From assembly GCA_026707665.1 (NCBI GenBank), contig JAPOWK010000107.1, positions 1-51,846 on the forward strand: a DNA stretch of 51,846 bases, written 5' to 3'. The translations under genes and the position numbers were made by a program. The number at the start of each line of letters is the position of its first letter. The stretch's first letter is position 1. The stretch comes from Chloroflexota bacterium. GTDB lineage: Bacteria; Chloroflexota; Anaerolineae; Aggregatilineales; Phototrophicaceae. Below are positions 17,991 to 26,900 of this stretch, piece by piece. The notes under the pieces are model-generated. The model ran no database searches. It saw nothing but the letters and a program-made list of their open reading frames with translations, and had not been told where the DNA came from.

Positions 17991-18398
17991 TTATACTGAG
18001 TGTGCGTAGATGAACGTCCGTAGGGGTCTACTCGGAGATACAAACTGCTCTAGGAAGGATTCGTTTGCATAGACAAAGCAACCCTCCCATAGCCATTGAA
18101 CCGTGTAATCCGATCCATTTTCGCAAGGCTTAATCTCAGGCGCTGGAACGTCTATGTCGCGGGTTAACAAGGAGAGGATATAGTCAATTAGCACCGAACT
18201 GATCTCTTTACGAGCTTCCGTTTCTGTAAACCCTTGTGCCACACAGTATGGCATTTCTCTTACGCTGGCCGTGTATCTAGGGACTTCCGGGGACAGTTCA
18301 CCAGGTTCGCATTCAATTTCGATATGATACGGTCTGCCAGCCAAACTCCGAGCCACCGCAAGCAGCGCGTCACTCACCGCCAACCCCTTTTGAATCAA
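17991..18398 (-). CDS. HicB-like antitoxin
   Basis: The protein has 135 residues. The segment YTASVREMPYCVAQGFTETEARKEISSVLIDYI fits the HicB partial RNase H-like fold, in which a strand pair is followed by G-x-T-x-x-E-A helices. No clear C-terminal DNA-binding domain is seen. It overlaps the upstream hicA-like gene by 4 nt, and the toxin-before-antitoxin order is usual for hicAB. It probably neutralises the toxin by binding. Confidence 0.65.
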   Translation of the reverse strand: MIQKGLAVSDALLAVARSLAGRPYHIEIECEPGELSPEVPRYTASVREMPYCVAQGFTETEARKEISSVLIDYILSLLTRDIDVPAPEIKPCENGSDYTVQWLWEGCFVYANESFLEQFVSPSRPLRTFIYAHSV

Positions 18399-18667
18399 TC
18401 ATAATCATAATAGCAACTTCCTCGAAATTCTTCAATATGTTTGATTGCCTTGCGTACAACGCCCGGAGATAGCATCTTATGCCTTGGGATAGGGAAGTTG
18501 TGTGGATAACTGTTGTGCTCCGCCATATCGTGGTTCGAACGATTCACGATTTCGAAGTCATGCAACCGGTATAAGTCGACGACTTCTCTGCTAGAGCAAT
18601 CGCGAACTAGAGCTTTGACCTTGTTGAGCTGCCTGGTCGCTTTGCGCCTTCTACTCTTGCGCGTCAT
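18395..18667 (-). CDS. HicA-like mRNA interferase toxin
   Basis: The protein has 90 residues. The C-terminal part, with NFPIPRHKMLSPGVVRKAIKHI, matches HicA, in which the His of the PxHK motif is catalytic and the fold is dsRBD-like. The N-terminus is an unusually basic extension (MTRKSRRRKATRQLNKVKAL). HicA toxins cleave mRNA and tmRNA independently of the ribosome. The gene overlaps both neighbours, the DUF6941 gene by 17 nt and hicB by 4 nt, giving a tight three-gene operon. Confidence 0.75.
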   Translation of the reverse strand: MTRKSRRRKATRQLNKVKALVRDCSSREVVDLYRLHDFEIVNRSNHDMAEHNSYPHNFPIPRHKMLSPGVVRKAIKHIEEFRGSCYYDYD

Positions 18668-19067
18668 TAATGACGTTCCGTCGAGGCACTACGATGAAGT
18701 CCGCGTTATGTTCACTATCACCGAGTTGCGCAGTGATTGTATGGCTTCCCTGGCTTTTGATTTCGAGATCTTGGATGTCCGCGATCAAAGTGCCTACGAC
18801 GCGACCGACATTTGGGGGCACTGTCACCGATACATCACCATTGTGGAGTTCAACCAACTCATCTGAGGGCCTGCGCAAAGTCAGTTTATACGGCATGGTC
18901 GAATGACTGCGGGTGTCTGCTTTCGCTCGACATACGATATAAAATCTAGGTAGCGAGTAAGGGAACTGGTCGACAACTACTCGGTGGAATTCACCAAGTA
19001 TGTCCATCCTCTGAGCCTCTTCATTCACCGCTACATTTTCCGCCAGTAATACCCATGAAATTTGCAT
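18651..19067 (-). CDS. DUF6941-like protein upstream of hicAB
   Basis: 138 residues from the ATG at 19067; an in-frame start at 19103 would add 12. The architecture is an all-beta single domain: ISWVLLAENVAVNEEAQRMDILGEF, then PRFYIVCRAK and a C-terminal IADIQDLEIKSQGSHTITAQL. This pattern resembles DUF6941, an uncharacterised family. The gene overlaps hicA by 17 nt, so it would be made together with the toxin and antitoxin. A second protein of this type is encoded at 33271-33693. Confidence 0.6.
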   Translation of the reverse strand: MQISWVLLAENVAVNEEAQRMDILGEFHRVVVDQFPYSLPRFYIVCRAKADTRSHSTMPYKLTLRRPSDELVELHNGDVSVTVPPNVGRVVGTLIADIQDLEIKSQGSHTITAQLGDSEHNADFIVVPRRNVINDAQE

Positions 19068-19326
19068 GAGGAATCGTCCCATCGCACAGTTCGTTATCCG
19101 CAACAGTAATCTACCACAGCCGAAATTCCGTATACTAGGATTTGTAGGAAACGCGCATTTGTCGAACTCGGCTAAAGTGCTTTGAAACTCTTCTACAAAT
19201 GGCCGATCTGCTGCCTGGACCGCGCAGTTTCACATTGCCCCTGTTTACCGTGCCTCTGTAGTGAAATGGCATTGTCTGTTAAAATGGCGATTCTAGCAAT
19301 CACATGAGCAATATCGGGAGTCCTTG

Positions 19327-22206
19327 ATGAGCAATCCCCTGCTGGAAATTCAGAAGTTCGGGCAGAGCGCCTGGCTCGATTACATCCATCGCGATGATTT
19401 GGAGAACGGCGATTTGCAGCGCCGCATTGATGAAGAAGGCGTCCTCGGCGTCACCTCCAACCCGTCTATCTTCCAGAAGGCGATCGGCGATTCCGATACT
19501 TATGACGACGACATCATGACCATGCTCGATCTGGAAGCGCAAGACATCTATGAAGCGCTGGCGATTGAGGATATCCAAAACGCAACCGACCTCTTCCGCC
19601 CCATCTATGAGCGCGCGGCCGGCGGTGACGGCTACGTCAGCCTCGAGGTGTCGCCCTTGCTGGCTCGCGATACGCAGGGCACGATTGACGAAGCCAGGCG
19701 ACTTTTCGAAACGGTCGGGCGACCCAACTTGATGATCAAGATTCCGGCGACGCCCGAGGGCATCCCCGCTATCGAGTCCACGATCGCCGCCGGCATCAAT
19801 GTCAATGTGACGCTAATCTTCGCCATCAACAATTATGAGCGGGTGGCGGAAGCCTTCATCCGCGGGCTGGAGCGGCGCCTGTCTACTGGCGAAGATGTGA
19901 CGCGGGTGGCCTCGGTGGCCAGCTTTTTCCTCAGCCGTATCGACAGCATGGTTGATCAGATGCTGGAGAACAATATCCGGGCGGCGCAGCTGCGGCAAGA
20001 CACCGCGCGGATCGCCGCCAACCGCGTGCTGCTAGGCCAGACGGCCATCGCCAATGCCAAGATGGCATACAAGTCCTTCCAGCGCATCTTCCAGGGAGAA
20101 CGATTTGAGGCGCTGCGGGAGGCGGGGGCGCTGGCGCAGCGCCCGCTCTGGGCATCGACCAGCACCAAGAACCCCACCTATCCTGATACGCTCTATGTCG
20201 ATAACCTGATCGGTCCGCACACGGTGAATACACTGCCGCCGGCGACCCTGTCCGCATTCAAGGATCACGGTACCGTCGCCGAGACGGTCACTCAGGAGAG
20301 CGGTCAATTTCTGCCGCCGGACGAGGTGCTGGACCGGCTGGCGGAAGCGGGCATCGACATGGGACAGGTCACTTCTCGCTTACAGGAGGATGGCGTGGAC
20401 GCCTTCATCGACAGCTTCGAGACCTTGATCTCGCAAGTGGCGGCCAAGCGGACGCTCCTTCGCAGCGGCATAATCGAGCGCACCAAGCTGGCGCTGGGCA
20501 TTTATCACAGCGCTGTGGACGAGGCGATCGCGGGCTTGGACGCCGACTTCGCCAATCCGCGCCTCTGGAATAAAGACGGCAGCCTCTGGAAGGCGGGGGC
20601 GGCGACAATCAAGAAGATCGTTGACCGGCTTGGCTGGCTCGACTTTGAATCGACTATCGATCGCGAGCGGCTGGCGGCTCTGCGAGACGGCATGCGCGGC
20701 GGGCGCTTTGAGCATGTGGTTCTGCTGGGCATGGGCGGCAGTTCGCTGGCGCCCGAAGTGCTGGCGAATACTTTCGGACCGCAGCCGGGTTTTCCCGCGC
20801 TGATCGTTCTCGACAGCACTGACCCGGCGCGGATTCGGGGGGTTGAGGCGCAGATCCAACTGGAAAATACCCTCTTTGTCGTCGCTAGCAAATCGGGCGG
20901 CACCATCGAGACCCTGGCGCTCGATCATTATTTCTGGGAGCGGACCGGCGGCGCGGCTGATCAATTCATCGCCATAACCGATCCCGGATCCGATCTGGAA
21001 TCCATCGCGCGGAAAGCGGGATTGCGAGATATCTTCCTCAACCCGGCCGACATCGGCGGGCGCTACAGCGCGCTCAGTTACTTCGGCATGGTTCCCGCTG
21101 CGCTGGTCGGGCTCGATCTCGACGGCTTGTGGGCGAGCGCCGATACGATGCGTGCGGCCAATCGCGAGAGCATCCCCTCGAGCTATCACCCGGGTTTGTT
21201 GCTGGGCGCGGTGATTGGGGCGCTGGCGAAAGAGGGGCGCGACAAGGTCACCATCTACACCACCGAGTCGCTGCGCAGTTTTGGCAATTGGGCCGAGCAA
21301 CTGCTGGCCGAGAGCCTGGGCAAAGAAGGGAAGGGCGCGCTGCCGGTGGTTGGCGCCTCCGTCGGCTTGCCCCATGATTATGTCAGCGACCGCCTCTTCA
21401 TCTATCTGCGCCTGGACAACGACGCCGATGTCGCCGCAATGGACGCCGCGATCCGCGCGTTGCGCGAAGCCGGGCACCCGCGCGTCACCATCCGCATCGC
21501 CGACAAGCTTGCCGTAGCCGGCGAATTCTTCCGCTGGGAATTTGCGACCGCCATCGCCGGCGCGCTGCTGGAAGTGAACCCCTTCGACGAGCCCAATGTC
21601 ACCGAAGCCAAAGAGGCCACGCAAGCGCTGCTGCACAGCTACCGAGAGCATGGCGGCTTACCGGTGGAAACGCCGGTAATGACTGGCGAGGGAGTGGAAG
21701 TCTACGCTGATTCGGTCACGCTTGCGCCGCTGCGCGAGCTCTGTCTTCAACATGGCTTCCATGGGGAAGACGCCGTTCAAGTCATCGCCGCGCAGATGGC
21801 CGCCTCGCGCGCCGGCGATTACTTCGCCTTCCTGATCTACTTCAACCCTAGTCCTGAGGAAGAGCGGCTGATCGCGCACATCCAGCGGCGCCTGCGCCAC
21901 GTGACCAAACGCGCCGTGACCATCGGCTACGGACCGCGCTATCTGCATAGCACCGGGCAGTATCACAAGGGTGGGGGAGACAATGGTATCTTCTGGCAGC
22001 TGACCGCGGACACCGCGCCCGATCTGGCGGTACCCGGGATGGACTTCAGCTTTGGCACGCTCTTCGCCGCGCAAGCCGCCGGCGACCTGCGCGCGCTGCA
22101 CAATCATGGGCGGCGGGCGATCCGCTTGCACTTGAAGGGCGATCGTAGCTTGGGGTTGGAGCATCTGCTGACGGCGATCGAGTTCGTCGAATCGCGCCGA
22201 AAATAG
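19327..22206 (+). CDS. tal-pgi: Bifunctional transaldolase / glucose-6-phosphate isomerase
   Basis: The protein has 959 residues. The N-terminal about 370 residues form a transaldolase with the Schiff-base lysine K138 in LMIKIPAT. The C-terminal about 550 residues form a phosphoglucose isomerase with GMGGSSLAPEVLA, SKSGGTIETLALD and ESLGKEGKGALP. It links fructose 6-phosphate between glycolysis and the pentose phosphate pathway. Such fusions are known in several phyla. The ATG at 19327 has GGGAG upstream; a TTG precedes it directly. The gene appears to be monocistronic. Confidence 0.95.
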   Translation: MSNPLLEIQKFGQSAWLDYIHRDDLENGDLQRRIDEEGVLGVTSNPSIFQKAIGDSDTYDDDIMTMLDLEAQDIYEALAIEDIQNATDLFRPIYERAAGGDGYVSLEVSPLLARDTQGTIDEARRLFETVGRPNLMIKIPATPEGIPAIESTIAAGINVNVTLIFAINNYERVAEAFIRGLERRLSTGEDVTRVASVASFFLSRIDSMVDQMLENNIRAAQLRQDTARIAANRVLLGQTAIANAKMAYKSFQRIFQGERFEALREAGALAQRPLWASTSTKNPTYPDTLYVDNLIGPHTVNTLPPATLSAFKDHGTVAETVTQESGQFLPPDEVLDRLAEAGIDMGQVTSRLQEDGVDAFIDSFETLISQVAAKRTLLRSGIIERTKLALGIYHSAVDEAIAGLDADFANPRLWNKDGSLWKAGAATIKKIVDRLGWLDFESTIDRERLAALRDGMRGGRFEHVVLLGMGGSSLAPEVLANTFGPQPGFPALIVLDSTDPARIRGVEAQIQLENTLFVVASKSGGTIETLALDHYFWERTGGAADQFIAITDPGSDLESIARKAGLRDIFLNPADIGGRYSALSYFGMVPAALVGLDLDGLWASADTMRAANRESIPSSYHPGLLLGAVIGALAKEGRDKVTIYTTESLRSFGNWAEQLLAESLGKEGKGALPVVGASVGLPHDYVSDRLFIYLRLDNDADVAAMDAAIRALREAGHPRVTIRIADKLAVAGEFFRWEFATAIAGALLEVNPFDEPNVTEAKEATQALLHSYREHGGLPVETPVMTGEGVEVYADSVTLAPLRELCLQHGFHGEDAVQVIAAQMAASRAGDYFAFLIYFNPSPEEERLIAHIQRRLRHVTKRAVTIGYGPRYLHSTGQYHKGGGDNGIFWQLTADTAPDLAVPGMDFSFGTLFAAQAAGDLRALHNHGRRAIRLHLKGDRSLGLEHLLTAIEFVESRRK

Positions 22207-22238
22207 CGATTCTGGCGCGCCCGCAAGGTCACGACACC

Positions 22239-22264
22239 CGTAGGGGCGACTCTGTGAGTCGCCC
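22239..22264. repeat. Family B palindromic repeat
   Basis: GTAGGGGCGACTCTGTGAGTCGCCC contains a hairpin GGGCGACTC/GAGTCGCCC. It is followed at about 22285 by another short GGGCG hairpin. It lies downstream of tal-pgi. Confidence 0.7.
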
Positions 22265-22372
22265 AAAAATATGCGCCAGTTGAACGGGCGGGCCTGTTCG
22301 CCCAACTAGCCAAAATCGGTTCGCCGCCCGACGAGCAGCCCGCCAGAATAGAGGCTCTGCAAGAAAGCAAGA

Positions 22373-22396
22373 AGCCCGCCTCAAATGAGACGGGCT
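22373..22396 (-). terminator. Rho-independent terminator of the cold-shock gene
   Basis: The stem AGCCCG(T)CTC/GAG(G)CGGGCT has a 4-nt loop. On the minus strand it is followed by TTCTTGCTTTCTT. It lies 26 nt downstream of the csp stop codon. Confidence 0.8.
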
Positions 22397-22421
22397 CGAT
22401 ATTTGAATTGGTTGGTCGGAA

Positions 22422-22637
22422 TTAGTCGAGCACGGCCACAGCGCTGGCTTGCTTGCCCTTGCGGCCTTCGGTGATTAGGAATTCAACACGCGCGCCCTCG
22501 TCGAGGCTGCGGTAGCCGGTTCCCTGGATCTCGCTGTAATGTACAAACAGATCATCGCCATCTTCCTGGGAGATGAAGCCATAACCCTTCTCGGCGTTGA
22601 ACCACTTGACAGTACCTTGCGAACGTTCTTCAGACAT
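22422..22637 (-). CDS. csp: Cold-shock domain protein
   Basis: 71 residues from the ATG at 22637, with AGGAG upstream; an upstream in-frame start at 22724 is not needed. The single OB-fold has RNP1 KGYGFI and RNP2 DLFVHY, preceded by the usual [14 protein letters not shown]. It binds single-stranded RNA or DNA and acts as an RNA chaperone. It has a strong terminator of its own. Confidence 0.95.
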   Translation of the reverse strand: MSEERSQGTVKWFNAEKGYGFISQEDGDDLFVHYSEIQGTGYRSLDEGARVEFLITEGRKGKQASAVAVLD

Positions 22638-22906
22638 CTTCTGCTTACTCCTGCTAGAGAAACGATAAACCGGGTCGCTGCTACAGCCTTTACAAGAGGT
22701 CAGCGGACGCCAAAGCCGCCACACGATCGGTGGGGGCGCTTCGCCGCAGGTTTTGCGCTCTCGGGGACTGATGGGTGCATACCCACTGCACCATTGTGGA
22801 AAAGACTCTCATGTCTTCCTTGTACCACGTTGCGCGCCTACTTTATCATCAATTCGCTGGCAATGCCATAGCGAGTTTTGAGGACTTGGCGAACATCAGC
22901 GTTAAA
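22638..22906. other. Upstream region of the cold-shock gene
   Basis: There is no gene here that I can support. The csp promoter and 5' leader on the minus strand must lie in this stretch, but no clear boxes stand out. Confidence 0.4.
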
Positions 22907-23112
22907 CCCCATCCCCCCAACCCCCTTCCCGTAGTGCAGTGTCTACGCGCGCCAGCAAGCTAAGGAAGGGGGAGCGTTTCGCCGGGAATACAAATGCGCA
23001 ATTGTCTCACAGATACCGCACCTGGATTCTCCAGTTCCGCCTACGAGTCACCCTTCCCTAGTTCACTGGCGCGCGTAGACACTGCGCTACGGGAAGGGCC
23101 GGGGATGGGGTG
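22907..23112. repeat. Family A inverted-repeat element with loop inserts
   Basis: This is an element of about 206 bp that begins CCCCATCCCC and ends GGGGATGGGG. Each end carries the C-rich hairpin CCCTTCC.../...GGAAGGG found elsewhere in the window. In both hairpins the loop has gained about 20 nt containing GTAGACACTGC (22931-22950 in reverse, 23068-23090). A family B half hairpin follows at 23128-23153. Confidence 0.75.
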
Positions 23113-23174
23113 GAAAATGGGCGCCGGCGGGCGAGCCGGTGGCTCGCCCCTGCGACGTGCCATTTGACGGCGCC

Positions 23175-23993
23175 TCACACCGACTTGGCCAATTGATACA
23201 GGCGGGGCGCCTGCTCGGCGATGACAGCCGAGTCGCTACGCCAGGCGAAGCGGTCGCCGACGCCGCCGTACTCGAAAGCCATGGTCTCCGGCTCGCGCCA
23301 GGCGCCGGCGCGGATTTGCTCCAGCGCCCATTCGGTCATTGCCCAGTCGGCCTCCGTCATGGCGAAGTGATCGTGGCGAATGCCTTCGTCGTCCGGCTCG
23401 GGCAAAATGCCGACGACATGCAACTCGCGCAGGGCATGCACCGGCAGCGCGTTCAGATAGGCTTTGACGTCCGCGCGTCCGCTGCCTTCGCAAGCGCGGA
23501 TGGCATGGGCGATATCCAAAAGCAAACCACAGCCGGTCCGGTGGACAACTTCGGAAATGACAGCCGGATCTACGACTTCGGGCAACGGGCTTTCTTCCCA
23601 GCTGGCCGCGGGCGCGGGATAGGGCAAATTCTCGATGACGATCTTCTCGGCGCCGAAGCGCTCGCACAGTGGTGACAAGACGCGCGTAGCCTTTTCCACG
23701 ACCGCTTCCGGCGTAATTCGGCTGGCGGGCGCGAAATCGGATTTCGCCAGCGCGAAATGCGTATTGATGACAAGCGTCTCGGTGGTATCCAGCCAGCGCT
23801 GCAGCAGATCAAAGTCGACATTGTCCAGGTCACCGCGCCAGGTGATGAGCGCGCAATGCGCGTAAACATCATGGATCGCGCCCACTTGCGCGACCAGGTC
23901 GGGCCAATCCGGACATTTGAAGAGATCGACCTGAATGTGCCCCTCGCGCCATAATTTTTCCGCTTGCGGTGAATAGTTGATGGCGAATTTCAT
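23175..23993 (-). CDS. TIM-barrel protein, DUF692/sugar-isomerase-like
   Basis: The protein has 272 residues and a TIM-barrel pattern with metal-type residues: NTHFALAK, IVIENLPYP, GCGLLLDIAHA, ELHVVGI and HDHFAM. The layout with an ENxP strand, LLLD, and a late HVVG...H resembles DUF692 (MNIO) proteins, metal-dependent oxidases that often modify peptides. It also resembles xylose-isomerase-like barrels. No peptide substrate gene is adjacent, so the activity cannot be assigned. It is a stand-alone minus-strand gene. Confidence 0.65.
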   Translation of the reverse strand: MKFAINYSPQAEKLWREGHIQVDLFKCPDWPDLVAQVGAIHDVYAHCALITWRGDLDNVDFDLLQRWLDTTETLVINTHFALAKSDFAPASRITPEAVVEKATRVLSPLCERFGAEKIVIENLPYPAPAASWEESPLPEVVDPAVISEVVHRTGCGLLLDIAHAIRACEGSGRADVKAYLNALPVHALRELHVVGILPEPDDEGIRHDHFAMTEADWAMTEWALEQIRAGAWREPETMAFEYGGVGDRFAWRSDSAVIAEQAPRLYQLAKSV

Positions 23994-24329
23994 GCGCTGT
24001 TTACTCCAGTTCGTTGGCGCTGCCTTATCTACACGCGACCTTGGGCTGATACGCAGCGAGCGGTGATTTCCGTCTGCGCGAGGGCTTCACGCCGCAAATA
24101 CAAACTCGCAACAAAACCAAGTTAGGCGTGAAATCAACCGGTCTACAGTAGCTCCCCTCGGGCGGGGCGGTGTCTACGCGCCCCGTGATGCTTCGAGGTG
24201 GGGCCGGGGGAGGGGTAGGAAAGCGGAATCCAGGATGTTCACCATGCGGCCCACGCAAGTTGACTAGCCGAGCCCACCGCGATTATGTTATCATTTGGCG
24301 CAACCCAACGCGCCACAAGAGCCCTGTCC
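23994..24329. other. Intergenic region with degenerate repeat
   Basis: 24151-24216 is a degenerate family A-like sequence that includes GGTGTCTACGCGCC and ends GGGGCCGGGGGAGGGG. Divergent promoters for the flanking genes must lie here. Nothing else is recognisable. Confidence 0.4.
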
Positions 24330-24986
24330 ATGACGACAATCCTACTCATCCGACATGCCGTGAATGACTTCGTGAAGACGGGCAAACTGGCGGGGCGGAT
24401 GGCGGGCGTGCATCTCAACGATGAAGGTTTGGCGCAGGCGGAAGCCTTGGGCCGGCGTCTGGCGGAAGCGCCGCTCCACCGCGTCTACTCCAGCCCGATG
24501 GAACGCACTATGGAGACTGCCGCCGCCATCATCAAACATCATCCGCAATTGGCCGTCGAGGCGCATCCAGAGATTACTGAAGTCGAATACGGGGCTTGGC
24601 AGGGCAAGAAGATCAGCGAGCTGCAGCGGCGCAAGATGTGGGCGGTGGTGCAGGAGTATCCATCGCGCGCCCGCTTCCCCAATGGCGAGACCTTGCACGG
24701 TGTACAAGTGCGAATCGTCAACGCGATCGAAGCGCTCGCGCGTGACCATCCCGAGCGGATGATCGCGCTGGTCTTTCACGCCGATCTGATCAAATTGGCG
24801 CTCGCTCATTACCTGGGCATGCACCTGGATGTTTTTCAGCGGATTGTGATCTCGCCGGCTTCCATTAGCACACTGCATCTGGGGCACAGTCGGCCTTTCA
24901 TCATCGGCATGAACGATATCGCCCATCTGCTGGAACTGAAAAAAGCGCGGCAAACGCCCGATGCGGTGTCGGACCGGGGCGAATGA
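24330..24986 (+). CDS. Histidine phosphatase, MSMEG_4193 family
   Basis: 218 residues from the ATG at 24330; an in-frame ATG at 24285 is upstream. The phosphohistidine motif is LLIRHAVND, with RHA instead of RHG. It is followed by LAGRMAGVHLNDEGLAQAEALGRRLAEAPLHRVYSSPMERTMETA, split over the usual motifs of this family, and by VFHADLIK with the second His. In Actinobacteria, members are encoded next to DUF3090 and SCO1664-family genes, often near mshC. The same companions follow here. The substrate is unknown. Confidence 0.85.
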   Translation: MTTILLIRHAVNDFVKTGKLAGRMAGVHLNDEGLAQAEALGRRLAEAPLHRVYSSPMERTMETAAAIIKHHPQLAVEAHPEITEVEYGAWQGKKISELQRRKMWAVVQEYPSRARFPNGETLHGVQVRIVNAIEALARDHPERMIALVFHADLIKLALAHYLGMHLDVFQRIVISPASISTLHLGHSRPFIIGMNDIAHLLELKKARQTPDAVSDRGE

Positions 24987-25053
24987 CGGCGCCGGGACAG
25001 CGAGAGACTCATTCTACAGGTTGCCTTTACAATGCTTGTAGATGGAGGAAACA

Positions 25054-25617
25054 ATGGGAAATGTAATCGAACTCAATCCGGTTGACTTTGTCACGATCGG
25101 CACCATCGGTCCCAAGGGCAAGCGCACCTTCCACCTGCAAGCCGGGCAGGATAACCGCCTCGTCTCTTTCACAATTGAAAAAGAGCAGGCGCATGCGCTG
25201 TCTTCCGCCATTGCCGAATTGTTGGATGATATCGACGAGCAGGACAACACGACGACCGAAGCCGATTTCAGCAAACTGGATATGGCGCTGCGCGAACCGA
25301 TTGAGCCGATGTTCCGCATTTCACAGATGGGCTTGGCCTACGAACCGAACGACAACAAGATCATCCTTGTCGCCCAGGAATTTGTGCCGCAAGACCCAAG
25401 TGAAATCGACGAGGATGTCGATGTCGACGACCTGGACGATAACGAAGAACAGGCGGCTTACAACCTGTTTGAAGGCGCCGATGGCGAGCCGCAGGTCGTT
25501 CGCATGTGGTGCACGCGCGAGCAGATGCGCGCCCTGAGCTTGCACACCATGGATACGGTAAAGTCGGGCCGCCCCGACGCCAAGCAAAATGGGCGGATCA
25601 TTTTCTATTGGGCGTAA
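25054..25617 (+). CDS. DUF3090 family protein
   Basis: 187 residues from the ATG at 25054, with GGAGG 5 nt upstream. The start NPVDFVTIGTIGPKGKRTF, the segment FHLQAGQDNRLVSFTIEKEQ, and the late VRMWCTREQMRALSLHT and GRIIFYWA fit DUF3090. The function is unknown. The family is tied by gene neighbourhood to the preceding phosphatase and to the SCO1664-type kinase-like protein. It starts 68 nt after the phosphatase, so the two are likely co-transcribed. Confidence 0.88.
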   Translation: MGNVIELNPVDFVTIGTIGPKGKRTFHLQAGQDNRLVSFTIEKEQAHALSSAIAELLDDIDEQDNTTTEADFSKLDMALREPIEPMFRISQMGLAYEPNDNKIILVAQEFVPQDPSEIDEDVDVDDLDDNEEQAAYNLFEGADGEPQVVRMWCTREQMRALSLHTMDTVKSGRPDAKQNGRIIFYWA

Positions 25618-25697
25618 CAGATTGAGCGCGCTCCTCAGTTGCACGAGCGCTGACCAGCGGTACCGGGGAAACAGAGATTGCTAAGCGAGATCGACAA

Positions 25698-26261
25698 ATG
25701 GCGATAGAAATCCAGCAACTCACTGTGGAACAGTATCTCGCGCTGGAAGCCGAGAGCGAGATCAAACACGAATACATTGACGGAGAGATTTTCCCCATGC
25801 CGGGTGGCACATTGAATCACGACACACTTATCATGAACTTGACTGGCGCGCTTTTCCCGCAATTGATTGGCTCCGACTGTCGGCTTCATACCAGCCACAT
25901 GCGCGTCGGCCTCAGCCCCACGCGTTACGTTTATCCGGACTTAACGGCGGTCTGTGGGGAGGCAGAAACGGACCACGGGACGACCACCTTGCTCAACCCC
26001 GCTGTTGTGGTCGAAGTGATATCTCCCTCATCGTTCGAGCGCGACCGCGTGCGCAAAGTCGAGCTATACGGCGCCGTGCCCAGCATACAGGGATACCTGA
26101 TTCTCGATCAGGAACGCGTCTTCGCCCAATGGTACACGCGCAGCGAGAGCGGCTGGCATTTGCGGCAATTCTCCAACTTGGCTGACGAGATTGAGCTGGA
26201 GCCGCTCGGCTGCACACTCCGGCTGGAAGACGTCTATCGCAGCGTGAATCTGGGCGCTTAG
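25698..26261 (+). CDS. Uma2 family nuclease, copy 1
   Basis: The protein has 187 residues and the PD-(D/E)xK fold of the Uma2 (DUF820) family. The motifs are EYIDGEIFPMPG, YPDLTAV, VVVEVISPSS and KVELYGAVPSIQGYLILD. Uma2 genes are abundant in cyanobacteria and Chloroflexota, often as tandem paralogs, and their role is not settled. This is the most diverged of three tandem copies, although its last third is close to that of copy 3. Confidence 0.88.
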   Translation: MAIEIQQLTVEQYLALEAESEIKHEYIDGEIFPMPGGTLNHDTLIMNLTGALFPQLIGSDCRLHTSHMRVGLSPTRYVYPDLTAVCGEAETDHGTTTLLNPAVVVEVISPSSFERDRVRKVELYGAVPSIQGYLILDQERVFAQWYTRSESGWHLRQFSNLADEIELEPLGCTLRLEDVYRSVNLGA

Positions 26262-26297
26262 GATCCGAAGCGATTTGAGCGCGATGGAGGCAAGACA

Positions 26298-26864
26298 ATG
26301 GCGATAGAAACGCGACAAATGACAGTCGAAGAGTACCTGGCATTTGACGAAGCGAGCGAAATTCAACACGAATTCATCGACGGAGAACTCATACCGATGC
26401 CCGGAGGAAGCGGACCTCACAACCTGGTCGTCGCACAAACAACAGCTGCGCTAGTCGTTGCCCTGGAAGACCGAGACTGCTTCATATTCGGCAGTCAGAT
26501 GCGCGTCAGTATCGATGAAAGCAGGTATCTCTTTCCCGATGTGAGCGTGGTCCGCGGCGAGCCGGTTTATGGCGACGACAAGCAAGTGATATTGCTAAAC
26601 CCAACAGTCGTCGTCGAGGTGACTTCCCCATCCTCGCTCTCATACGATCATGTAGATAAAGTCGCATTTTATGGCGCTGTGCCCAGCATAGCGGGATACC
26701 TGATTCTCAATCAGGACCGTGTTTTTGCAGAGTGGTACACACGCAGCGAAAGCGGCTGGCACCTGCGGCAATTCTCCGATCTCGCCGACGAGATTGAATT
26801 GGAACCGCTCGGCTGCACACTCCGGCTTACAGATATCTATCGCAGCGTGAACCTGGGCGCTTAG
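26298..26864 (+). CDS. Uma2 family nuclease, copy 2
   Basis: 188 residues with motifs EFIDGELIPMPG, FPDVSVV and VVVEVTSPSS, and PD-(D/E)xK residues as in copy 1. The first 374 nt (26298-26671) are identical to 26901-27274 of copy 3, showing a very recent duplication or conversion. The intergenic leader (GGATCCGAAGCGA...GGAGGCAAGA) is shared as well. The last third differs from copies 1 and 3. Confidence 0.88.
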   Translation: MAIETRQMTVEEYLAFDEASEIQHEFIDGELIPMPGGSGPHNLVVAQTTAALVVALEDRDCFIFGSQMRVSIDESRYLFPDVSVVRGEPVYGDDKQVILLNPTVVVEVTSPSSLSYDHVDKVAFYGAVPSIAGYLILNQDRVFAEWYTRSESGWHLRQFSDLADEIELEPLGCTLRLTDIYRSVNLGA

Positions 26865-26900
26865 GATCCGAAGCGAATTGAGCGCGAAGGAGGCAAGACT

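Noticed and set aside
18531..18560. tRNA-like GGTTCGAA stretch
   Set aside because: It lies inside the hicA-like coding sequence, and no acceptor or anticodon stem can be formed around it.
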